NCBI GenBank assembly: GCA_020054675.1 | Contig: JAIHAL010000002.1 | Location: 144,042-208,041, forward strand | Direction: 5' to 3' | From: Oscillospiraceae bacterium | GTDB taxonomy: Bacteria; Bacillota; Clostridia; Oscillospirales; Ruminococcaceae | DNA: 64,000 nucleotides | Part shown: piece by piece, positions 57,034-64,000 of the stretch | Position numbering within the stretch: the stretch's first letter is position 1 | How the letters are laid out: every line of letters starts with the position of its first letter | The notes under the pieces: model-generated | The model's database searches: none | Seen by the model: only the letters and a program-made list of their open reading frames with translations | Told to the model about the DNA's origin: nothing | Made by a program: the position numbers and the translations under genes

Positions 57034-57126
57034 GAAAAGCCGGTTTCTTTAAAACTCTCTCTATAAATGCAAAGGCATACCGCAATGGGGCGAAGTCCTT
57101 ATTAAGGTATGCCTTTGCTTTAGCTT
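57034..57126 (+). promoter_or_regulatory. hairpins between nifK and nifE, partial terminator with hexaloop tip
   Basis: A 13-base perfect stem GCAAAGGCATACC/GGTATGCCTTTGC (57069-57081 with 57106-57118) followed by TTTAGCTT resembles a terminator. Its apical loop holds CGC[AATGGG]GCG (57081-57092), the same hexaloop as in the nifH leader. A weaker hairpin upstream, GAAA[AGCCGG]TTTC (57034-57047), has A at loop position 1 but C at position 4. The element may reduce or control expression of nifEN-B relative to nifHDK. Confidence 0.5.
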
Positions 57127-57150
57127 AAAGGAAAATCAGGAGGTGATTTT

Positions 57151-58491
57151 ATGCAGGGCGCAAAGATACTTGATGAAAGAAAAGATTTTATAATGTTTAA
57201 GGATTCCTGTTGCGGGGACGGAAAAATAAACTGCGAAAAGGAAAGCGTGTCAGGTGCGGTAAGCCAAAGGGCATGCGTGTATTGCGGAGCAAGGGTAGTG
57301 CTTAATCCTATAACGGATGCTTTTCATATTGTACACGGACCGATAGGCTGTGCAAGCTACACATGGGATATAAGAGGAAGCCTTTCAAGCGGGTCCGAAC
57401 TTTATAGAAATAGTTTTTCTACGGATTTAAGGGAAGAGGATATAATTTTTGGCGGGGCAAAAAAACTTGCTGCTGCAATTGATGAAATAGTTGAAAAAAA
57501 TTCGCCAAAGCTGATTTTTGTTTATGCGACCTGCATTGTGGGCGTAATAGGCGATGATGTGGAAGCTGTTTGCCGAAAAGCGGAAGAAAAATATAAAATA
57601 AGGGTAATTCCGGTAAAGGCCCCGGGTTTTTCCGGAACAAAATCGCTTGGGTATAAACTTGCCTGCGACGCGATAATGGAGCTTATACTTCCGCATAAGG
57701 ATATTCCTAAAACCGGAGGAATAAATATAATCGGAGATTTTAACCTTGCGGGAGAGATGTGGATTATAAAAAATTATTTGAATGCGATAGGTTTGAATAC
57801 AGTTTCTACAATAACAGGGGATGCAAATTATGAAAGCCTTATAAAAGCGCCGTCTGCCGGTTTGAATATTGTGCAGTGCGCAGGTTCAAGCGTTTATCTT
57901 GCAAAGCGCATGGAGGAGGAAATGGGAATCCCCTTCATAAAAGTAAGCTTTTTCGGCATAGAGGATACGACAAATTCCATTTTAAGAATTGCCCATGCGA
58001 TAGGGGATGAAAATGCAATAAAAAGGGCCGAGGAATTTACAAAAGAGAGAAGCGCAAGGGCGAAGGAATTTATTTCAAAATACAAACCAAAGCTTGAGGG
58101 CAAAAAAGCTGCAATTTATGTCGGCGGAGGCTTTAAAGCAATATCCCTTATACGCCAGTTTAATGAAATGGGAATAAAAACCGTAATGGTTGGAACTCAA
58201 ACAGGCAAAAAGGATGAATATGAGATTATTGCCAAAATTGTGGAAAAGGATACAGTTGTGCTTGATGATGCAAACCCATCGGAGCTTGAAGCCTTTATGA
58301 AAGAAAAGGGTGCGGATATTTTAGTGGGTGGAGTAAAGGAACGGCCTCTTGCCTATAAGCTTGGAATAGCTTTTTGCGACCATAATCACGAAAGGAAGCA
58401 TGCTCTTGCGGGATACGAGGGTGTTGAAAATTTCACAAAGGAAGTAAATCTCAGCTTGAACAGCCCTGTTTGGGGATATGTAAAGGGGTGA
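57151..58491 (+). CDS. nifE: FeMo-cofactor scaffold subunit NifE
   Basis: Partner of NifN in the NifEN scaffold on which the NifB-cofactor is matured with Mo and homocitrate. The 446-residue NifD-like protein has a Cys-rich N-terminus (DSCCGDGKINC). RACVYCGARVVLNP, GPIGCASYTWD and ATCIVGVIGDD are its cluster-binding Cys, and VQCAGSS is the counterpart of the cofactor Cys of NifD. AGGAGGTGA lies 5 bases before the ATG. Five bases separate it from the nifN-B fusion. Confidence 0.95.
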   Translation: MQGAKILDERKDFIMFKDSCCGDGKINCEKESVSGAVSQRACVYCGARVVLNPITDAFHIVHGPIGCASYTWDIRGSLSSGSELYRNSFSTDLREEDIIFGGAKKLAAAIDEIVEKNSPKLIFVYATCIVGVIGDDVEAVCRKAEEKYKIRVIPVKAPGFSGTKSLGYKLACDAIMELILPHKDIPKTGGINIIGDFNLAGEMWIIKNYLNAIGLNTVSTITGDANYESLIKAPSAGLNIVQCAGSSVYLAKRMEEEMGIPFIKVSFFGIEDTTNSILRIAHAIGDENAIKRAEEFTKERSARAKEFISKYKPKLEGKKAAIYVGGGFKAISLIRQFNEMGIKTVMVGTQTGKKDEYEIIAKIVEKDTVVLDDANPSELEAFMKEKGADILVGGVKERPLAYKLGIAFCDHNHERKHALAGYEGVENFTKEVNLSLNSPVWGYVKG

Positions 58492-58495
58492 AAAA

Positions 58496-61120
58496 ATGGC
58501 ATCAAATTATGTAAACTTAAATGTCAATCCATGCAAAATGTGCATGCCGATGGGAGCCATGACTGCTTTTTACGGAATAAGGGGATGCGTTTCGATACTT
58601 CACGGCTCACAAGGGTGCAGTACATACATAAGACGGCATATGGCAACGCACTACAATGAGCCTGTTGATATAGCCTCTTCATCCCTTACGGAGCAGGGAA
58701 CGGTTTTTGGCGGTGAAAGCAATTTGATAAAAGGGCTTGAAAATTTGATAAAGCTTTATAATCCCGAAGTCATAGGAGTTGCAACAACATGCCTTGCCGA
58801 AACAATAGGCGAGGATATAAATGGGATAATAAAAAAATTTTTAGCACTTCATCCTGATGCAAAGGCGAAGATAATACCCGTTTCCAGCGCCGGCTATGGA
58901 GGAACGCAATATGAGGGGTTTTTTAAAGCGCTTAAAGCAATTGTATCAAATATTGAAATGAGTCCCGAAAAAAATGACATGATAAATATAATTGTCCCGC
59001 TTATTTCACCGGCGGACACAAGGCATATAAAAGATATCTGCAAAAAGATGGGGCTCAATTGCATAATATTGCCGGATATATCAGAAAATCTTGACGGCGG
59101 ATATGAAAAAAATTACAGCAAGCTTCCGAGGGGAGGCACTTCAATAGAGGAGATTGCCAAAATGGGAGGCGCAAGGTATACTTTAGAGCTTTCTGCATTT
59201 GTTCCGGAAGAAAATTCACCGGCGAAATATTTAAAAGAGGCATATGGAGTTCCATATGAAAGACTTGATTTGCCGGTCGGGCTTGAATTTACTGATGCTT
59301 TTATTGAAAAGCTTGTTTCTCTTGGCGGAGAAATGACTGATGAAATAAAAGATATGCGCAAGAGATATCTTGATGCAATGATTGATTCACATAAATACAA
59401 TGCCGAATGCAGGGCGGTTGTGTTTGGAGAGCCTGATTTTGCAAGCTCTGTTGTAAAGCTTTGCTGTGAAAACGGAGCGCTTCCGGTGGTTGCTGCAACA
59501 GGTTCTGTATGCAAGGAGTTTAGGGAAAAGCTGGGAAGTTATATCAAGCCTGTGGCTGAAATTGCAATGGAAGAAAATTTTGCTGTTTTGGATGATATTG
59601 ATTTTGAAAAAATAGAAAACTTGGCGCTTGAGTTAAAAGCCAATTTGATGATAGGCAGCTCTGACGGCAGAAAAATTTCCGAAAGGCATGGCATAGAACT
59701 CATAAGATGCGCATTCCCTGTGCATGACAGGGTTGGGGGGCAAAGGACGAGGATTTTGTGTTATGAAGGCTCTTTGGAGCTGATGGACAAAATAGCAAAT
59801 TCTATTTTGGCAAGAAAAGAAGAAAATTTCAGGCATGAAGCGTATGAAAAATATTTTGATAAAAAAGCAGGGAAAGAGGTAGAAAATCAAAAAATGGATT
59901 TAAAAACAGAAAATTTACAAAAGACGCTTACACATCCCTGCTATACATGTTCAGCGGGGAAATACGCAAGAATACACCTCCCTGTTGCTCCAAAATGCAA
60001 CATACAGTGCAATTATTGCGTAAGAAAATATGATTGTCCCAATGAAAGCCGGCCGGGAGTTACAACTGAAATTCTTTCGCCGAGGGAAGCATTTGAAAAA
60101 TATGCACTTATAAAAGAAAAAATGGATAACCTTAAAGTTGTTGGAATTGCTGGACCGGGAGATGCCCTTGCAAATTTTGAGCAGACAAAGGAAACTTTAA
60201 AGCTCATAAAAGAATACGATAAAGAAGTTACATTTTGCCTTTCTACAAATGGGCTCATGCTTCCGATGCATGCAAAGGAACTTATAGATTTGGGAGTGTC
60301 ACATGTTACGGTTACCATGAATGCTGTTGACCCTAAAATAGGCGCAAAAATTTATAAGCATATAGATTACATGGGTGTGAGGTATGAAGGGGAAACCGGA
60401 GCGGCAATACTTCTTGCGAACCAAATTGCCGGTCTTAAATATCTGACTTCAAACGGAGCAATATGCAAGGTGAATATTGTCATGCTCAAAGGCATAAATG
60501 ACGGGCATATAGAGGAAGTAGTAAAAACGGCAAAGGAGCTTGGCTGTGAAATCACAAACATAATGCAGCTTATTCCGGTGAAGGGCAGTGCATTTGAAGA
60601 GTTGCCGTTGGTGAGCAACAAGGAACTTATGGAAATACGCAAAAAATGCGAAGTGCATATGAAGCAGATGCATCATTGCCGCCAGTGCAGAGCTGATGCA
60701 ATAGGAACTCTTGATAATGATGTTTCAATTCAGTATCGCAGCATGCTAAACGATGACATTTCAAAAGCAAAGACATTAAAGAAAAAGTTTGCTGTTGCAT
60801 CAAAAAGCGGTATGCTTGTAGACCAGCATTTCGGCCATGCCGATGAGTTTTACATTTATGAAAGCGACGGAGAAAATGCCAGGTTTGTTGAGAAAAGAGC
60901 GGTGCGCAAATATTGCTCCGGCGCTGATGATTGTGGCGAATCAGCCGAGAAAATGGATTTAATTTTAAAAGCGGTAGGAGATTGCGATGCTGTTATTGCG
61001 CTTAGGATGGGTGATTCTCCAATGAGAAAGCTCAAAGAAAAAGGCATAGAAATTTACATAACCTATGACAGCATAGAACATGCGGTTAAAAATGCGGTGG
61101 AATCTGCAATAAAACTTTAA
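58496..61120 (+). CDS. nifN-B: NifN-NifB fusion with C-terminal NifX-like domain
   Basis: One 874-residue chain joining two cofactor-assembly steps. Residues 1-440 are NifN (INPCKMC-like NPCKMCMPMGA, HGSQGCSTY, TTCLAETIGED). A charged linker (about 445-475) leads to NifB, a radical-SAM enzyme that makes the carbide-containing 8Fe core; its CxxxCxxC is Cys501, Cys505, Cys508, with HPCYTC just before. The HHCRQCRADAIG segment near 725 is typical of NifB. A NifX/NafY-like domain (about 760-874, DQHFGHADEF) ends the protein. The NifN-B fusion is known from C. pasteurianum. It would let the NifB product pass directly to the NifEN scaffold. Confidence 0.95.
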   Translation: MASNYVNLNVNPCKMCMPMGAMTAFYGIRGCVSILHGSQGCSTYIRRHMATHYNEPVDIASSSLTEQGTVFGGESNLIKGLENLIKLYNPEVIGVATTCLAETIGEDINGIIKKFLALHPDAKAKIIPVSSAGYGGTQYEGFFKALKAIVSNIEMSPEKNDMINIIVPLISPADTRHIKDICKKMGLNCIILPDISENLDGGYEKNYSKLPRGGTSIEEIAKMGGARYTLELSAFVPEENSPAKYLKEAYGVPYERLDLPVGLEFTDAFIEKLVSLGGEMTDEIKDMRKRYLDAMIDSHKYNAECRAVVFGEPDFASSVVKLCCENGALPVVAATGSVCKEFREKLGSYIKPVAEIAMEENFAVLDDIDFEKIENLALELKANLMIGSSDGRKISERHGIELIRCAFPVHDRVGGQRTRILCYEGSLELMDKIANSILARKEENFRHEAYEKYFDKKAGKEVENQKMDLKTENLQKTLTHPCYTCSAGKYARIHLPVAPKCNIQCNYCVRKYDCPNESRPGVTTEILSPREAFEKYALIKEKMDNLKVVGIAGPGDALANFEQTKETLKLIKEYDKEVTFCLSTNGLMLPMHAKELIDLGVSHVTVTMNAVDPKIGAKIYKHIDYMGVRYEGETGAAILLANQIAGLKYLTSNGAICKVNIVMLKGINDGHIEEVVKTAKELGCEITNIMQLIPVKGSAFEELPLVSNKELMEIRKKCEVHMKQMHHCRQCRADAIGTLDNDVSIQYRSMLNDDISKAKTLKKKFAVASKSGMLVDQHFGHADEFYIYESDGENARFVEKRAVRKYCSGADDCGESAEKMDLILKAVGDCDAVIALRMGDSPMRKLKEKGIEIYITYDSIEHAVKNAVESAIKL

Positions 61121-61138
61121 TATGAAAGGATTTTTATT

Positions 61139-61447
61139 ATGACGAACCCGAAATATCATGTTTTTGTATGCACAAGCTGCCGGACCAACGGCGTGCAAAA
61201 AGGTTTTTGCTTTAATAAAGGAAGTGTGGATATAGTTAATAAATTCATGCAGGAAATCGAGGACAGGGAATTGTCCGGTGAAGTTATGATAACCAATACA
61301 GGCTGTTTTGGAATATGCAGCCGCGGGCCGATAGCAGTAGTTTATCCGCAGGGAGTATGGTATGGCGATTTAACTCCCGAAAAGGTTGAGGAAATTGTAG
61401 AGAGGCATATAGAAAATGGAGAAGTTGTAAAAGAATATCAAATCTGA
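61139..61447 (+). CDS. [2Fe-2S] ferredoxin of the nitrogenase-associated type
   Basis: A 102-residue thioredoxin-fold [2Fe-2S] ferredoxin, closely resembling the C. pasteurianum protein reported to interact with MoFe protein. Cys ligands are visible as CTSCRTNGVQKGFC at the N-terminus and NTGCFGICSRGP in the middle; GVWYGDLTPEKVEEIVERH is the usual C-terminal part. GAAAGGA precedes the ATG. It sits between nifN-B and nifV, so a role in electron supply or in regulation of nitrogenase is likely. Confidence 0.93.
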   Translation: MTNPKYHVFVCTSCRTNGVQKGFCFNKGSVDIVNKFMQEIEDRELSGEVMITNTGCFGICSRGPIAVVYPQGVWYGDLTPEKVEEIVERHIENGEVVKEYQI

Positions 61448-61471
61448 TTATGCTTGGGGAGGGATTTTGTT

Positions 61472-62437
61472 TTGATTAAGATAACGGATATAACGCTTAG
61501 CTGTCTTGACGAATATGATGCTCCTTCCGATAAACTGAAAAAGCTTTGCGAATTTTTGGTGCGCATGGGGGTTGATTTTATAGAAATGTCCACAGATGCG
61601 TACCGAAAAATAAAAGACCTCCCCGAAAACGGGAAATATATACTAAAAATAAAAAACCGAGAGGAATTTGGAATTTACGCGGGATTTTCAAGGTATTCAT
61701 GCAAGCATATTCGTTTTGCGGCATCGCCGGACGTAATATCTGAAATTCAGCTTAACGATGTGCAGGAGATAGCCTCTTTGAAACTTCATGCAGCGGTTCT
61801 TGAGAACATAAGGGTAGTCGGGCTTGATGACATTATTGGGCATGATTATATAAATGCCTTCAACAATATGAAAAGCGGGGTTTGCAAAAGGCTTGAGCTG
61901 TGTCCGGAAAACGGGTGCTATTGTGCAAGCGCCATTGCTGTGGAATGGCTTATGCAGGGCGGAAGCTATGCGGCTTCATCTTTTTGCGGAATAGGCGGCA
62001 AGGCTGCAACCGAGGAAATAATTATGGCGTTGAAGCTTGAAAAGAAGTACAAGGTTGGTGCCGAGTTTCCTTTCTTGCCGCAAATGAGGGAAGTTATTGA
62101 GGAGATAACAGGTGAAAAAATCAGTTGCGGAAAACCTGTGGTAGGAGATGGCATTTTTGACGTTGAAGCTGGAATTCACGTTGATGGAATTTCAAAAGAC
62201 CCTAAAATATACGAACCGTTCAGCCCGGAAATTGTAGGAGGCAAAAGAAAGCTTGTCATAGGAAAGCATTCGGGAAGGTCTGCGCTTTTGCTTAAAATGA
62301 ACGAACTTGGAATAAATCCTAAAGAGGTTGACTTAAAAAAATTGCTTTGCATTGTTCAAAAAGCAAGCATAAAAAAGAATGCAAGCCTTTCCGATGAAGA
62401 GTTTAAGAGAATTTGCCATAATATTTGGGGCAAATAA
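61472..62437 (+). CDS. nifV-omega: homocitrate synthase, omega (C-terminal-type) subunit
   Basis: Half of a split homocitrate synthase, which supplies the organic ligand of FeMo-cofactor. The 321 residues carry the regulatory/C-terminal type motifs, especially GDGIFDVEAGIHVDGISKDP and EIVGGKRKLVIGKHSGR, but lack the DTTLRDGEQ active-site start. That is found in the next gene. TTG at 61472 is chosen since GGGGAGGG lies 8 bases before it. A two-subunit NifV (omega then alpha) is known from C. pasteurianum. Confidence 0.9.
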   Translation: MIKITDITLSCLDEYDAPSDKLKKLCEFLVRMGVDFIEMSTDAYRKIKDLPENGKYILKIKNREEFGIYAGFSRYSCKHIRFAASPDVISEIQLNDVQEIASLKLHAAVLENIRVVGLDDIIGHDYINAFNNMKSGVCKRLELCPENGCYCASAIAVEWLMQGGSYAASSFCGIGGKAATEEIIMALKLEKKYKVGAEFPFLPQMREVIEEITGEKISCGKPVVGDGIFDVEAGIHVDGISKDPKIYEPFSPEIVGGKRKLVIGKHSGRSALLLKMNELGINPKEVDLKKLLCIVQKASIKKNASLSDEEFKRICHNIWGK

Positions 62438-62456
62438 GATTCGGGCGGTGATTTTT

Positions 62457-63257
62457 GTGAAGCCTTTAAAACATATTGTTGATACGACTTTGAGGGATGG
62501 GGAACAAAGCCCGGGATATGCGCTTTCAAAAGAGCAAAAGGTGTTTATAGCCAAATTGCTTGACGATGCGGGAGTGTTTCAAATTGAAGCCGGAATACCT
62601 GCGCTTGGCCCGTATGAAAAAGATACGCTTTGCGAAATTGTAGACAGCACAAAAAATGCAAAAATTTCTGTTTGGAACAGGCTTAATGAGAATGATATAA
62701 GACATTCATTTGATTGCAGGCCCGATATAATACATATAAGCGCTCCGGTTTCTTATGCGCAAATATATACAAAGCTGCGCAAAAATAAAGCTTGGATAAT
62801 CAAGCAGCTTTCTGTTTGCATTGATTTGGCAAAATCCATGGGATATGAGGTTACTGTGGGATTTGAGGATGCTTCAAGAGCTGACATAACATTTCTTTCG
62901 GTCCTTGCATCGGCGGTAATGGAAATGGGTGTAAAAAGGGTAAGGCTTGCTGATACGGTTGGAGTGCTTATGCCATCAAGGTGTTTTGGAATGGTAAAAG
63001 ACCTTATAGGCTGCACGGGAATTGAGGTTGAGATGCACGCCCATAACGATTTGGGCATGGCTGTTGCAAATTCAATAGCGGCAGGAAAAGCTGGTGCGGA
63101 TTATATTGATACGACGCTTTTCGGCATAGGTGAACGGTGCGGAAACTGCGATATGAAAAAATTCATTTGCGCTTCTGAAGCTGTTTTTTCGCTGAAAATT
63201 TCACGCCTTGTATCAGAAATGCTGGAAGAAAGCACATCTGATTTGCTTGTAAAATGA
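62457..63257 (+). CDS. nifV-alpha: homocitrate synthase, alpha (catalytic) subunit
   Basis: Catalytic TIM-barrel half of homocitrate synthase, condensing acetyl-CoA and 2-oxoglutarate. In 266 residues, VDTTLRDGEQSPG holds the metal-binding Asp and catalytic residues, and HAHNDLGMAVANS holds the two metal-binding His. It ends soon after GIGERCGNCD, where a normal NifV would continue into the domain found in the omega gene. GTG at 62457 is set by GGCGGTGA upstream; an earlier ATG would overlap the omega gene by 59 bases. Confidence 0.92.
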   Translation: MKPLKHIVDTTLRDGEQSPGYALSKEQKVFIAKLLDDAGVFQIEAGIPALGPYEKDTLCEIVDSTKNAKISVWNRLNENDIRHSFDCRPDIIHISAPVSYAQIYTKLRKNKAWIIKQLSVCIDLAKSMGYEVTVGFEDASRADITFLSVLASAVMEMGVKRVRLADTVGVLMPSRCFGMVKDLIGCTGIEVEMHAHNDLGMAVANSIAAGKAGADYIDTTLFGIGERCGNCDMKKFICASEAVFSLKISRLVSEMLEESTSDLLVK

Positions 63258-63270
63258 AAGGACGGTTTTT

Positions 63271-64000
63271 ATGAAAAAGTTTTTTTCAGTTTTTTTGGCA
63301 GGAGTTTTTATGGCAATTGTCTTTGCAGGGTGTTCCGATTCAAATTCGTCTGAGAGTTTAAAAGAAGAAACAACTGCGGCGCAAACAAGCTCTTCTGAAA
63401 AAATTGAGCTGACCGTATCGGCGGCAGCAAGTCTTACCGATGTTTTAAAAGAAATTGGTGCTGAATATGAAAAAACTGCTGATGTAAAAATAAATTTTAA
63501 TTTTGGTGCAAGCGGTTCGCTGCAAGCGCAAATTGAAGAGGGCGCACCTGTGGATTTGTTTGTTTCCGCCACACAAAAGCAGATGAAAGCTTTGGAGAAT
63601 AAAGGCTTAATAATTTCTGAAACCAAAAAAAACCTACTTTCAAATGAAATTGTGCTTATAACTCCGGCCAAAAGCCAAAAAGAAATTTCAAGTTTTGAGG
63701 ATTGTGCTTCTGAGAAAGTGGGAAAAATGGCATTTGGCGACCCTAAAACTACGCCGATAGGGCAATATGCCGAAGAGGTATTTACCAAATTGGGGCTTGC
63801 TGATGAAATATCTTCCAAACTTGTTTACGGCTCTGACGTAAGACAAGTGCTTTCATGGGTTGAGAGCGGTGAAGTAGATTGCGGTCTGGTGTTTAGGACT
63901 GATGCTTTGACTTCTGATAAAGTTAAAATAATTTGTCCGGCGCCGGAAGGGTATCATGAAGAAATTTCTTATCCGGCGGCGGTAATAAAGTCAAGTAAAA
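63271..64000 (+). CDS. modA: molybdate ABC transporter substrate-binding protein, 3' end missing
   Basis: Lipid-anchored molybdate-binding protein that feeds the ModBC importer and so supplies Mo for FeMo-cofactor. 243 codons are visible and the frame is still open at the window edge. The lipobox FAGC (about Cys20) is followed by a Ser/Glu-rich linker, then the ModA pattern LTVSAAASLTDVLKE, FNFGASGSLQAQIEEGAP and VDLFVSATQKQM. AAAGGA lies 9 bases before the ATG, 13 bases after nifV-alpha. modB and modC are expected to the right. Confidence 0.95.
   Translation, partial: MKKFFSVFLAGVFMAIVFAGCSDSNSSESLKEETTAAQTSSSEKIELTVSAAASLTDVLKEIGAEYEKTADVKINFNFGASGSLQAQIEEGAPVDLFVSATQKQMKALENKGLIISETKKNLLSNEIVLITPAKSQKEISSFEDCASEKVGKMAFGDPKTTPIGQYAEEVFTKLGLADEISSKLVYGSDVRQVLSWVESGEVDCGLVFRTDALTSDKVKIICPAPEGYHEEISYPAAVIKSSK

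Overview
The window looks like a chromosomal segment of an anaerobic, low-to-moderate-GC Gram-positive bacterium of the class Clostridia, probably close to the Ruminococcaceae/Oscillospiraceae. The reasons are strong GGAGG-type ribosome binding sites with frequent TTG and GTG starts, TTGACA-17-TATAAT promoters, the gene orders rpsF-ssb-rpsR, yceD-rpmF and ecfA1-ecfA2-ecfT-truA, large single-chain PurL, plant-polysaccharide hydrolases, and a nitrogenase cluster built like that of Clostridium pasteurianum. No rRNA, tRNA or CRISPR array was seen.

Layout. 1-8.3 kb: the end of a GH13 glucosidase/amylase gene, a 47-residue protein, prfB and a CorA-type transporter fired from an overlapping divergent promoter pair, a lipoprotein, and a very large secreted GH43 arabinan/xylan hydrolase. 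8.3-13.4 kb (minus strand): mtaB and purL. 13.5-25.9 kb: housekeeping genes, including an HPr-like protein without its catalytic histidine, a DacF-like protein with all three active-site motifs altered, pgi, yceD-rpmF, a DUF512 radical-SAM protein, der-plsY-gpsA, galU and rpsF-ssb-rpsR. 25.9-35.7 kb: a visibly A/T-richer island for sucrose/fructan use (LacI regulator, two ABC permeases, solute-binding lipoprotein, cytoplasmic GH32, lipoprotein GH32, fructokinase), which may have been acquired. 35.8-50.6 kb: ruvC-ruvA-sseB-ruvB, glmM, a methyltransferase, the ECF transporter energizing module, truA, a DUF5711 protein, a CvpA-like protein, a ClpE-like ATPase and DacA.

50.6-64 kb: a Mo-type nitrogenase cluster, nifH-nifI1-nifI2-nifD-nifK-nifE-nifN/B(/X)-ferredoxin-nifV(omega)-nifV(alpha)-modA, running off the right edge. 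NifH is the reductase. NifI1 and NifI2 are PII-like switches. NifDK is the catalytic protein. NifE and the NifN-NifB fusion build the FeMo-cofactor. The split NifV makes homocitrate, the [2Fe-2S] ferredoxin is the type known to associate with MoFe protein, and ModA brings in molybdate. Divergent from nifH lies a two-gene unit: an AnfO-family gene, normally tied to Fe-only nitrogenase, and an unrecognised repeat protein with a Cys-rich tail.

The most interesting signal is regulatory. The nifH leader folds into two consecutive hexaloop hairpins with A at loop position 1 and G at position 4, the second forming the tip of a terminator-like stem that competes with the first. That is the layout recognised by ANTAR-domain antiterminators. 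The same AATGGG hexaloop recurs at the tip of a terminator-like hairpin between nifK and nifE. No sigma-54 promoter was found there. All assignments come from reading sequence and family knowledge; no search or folding program was run.
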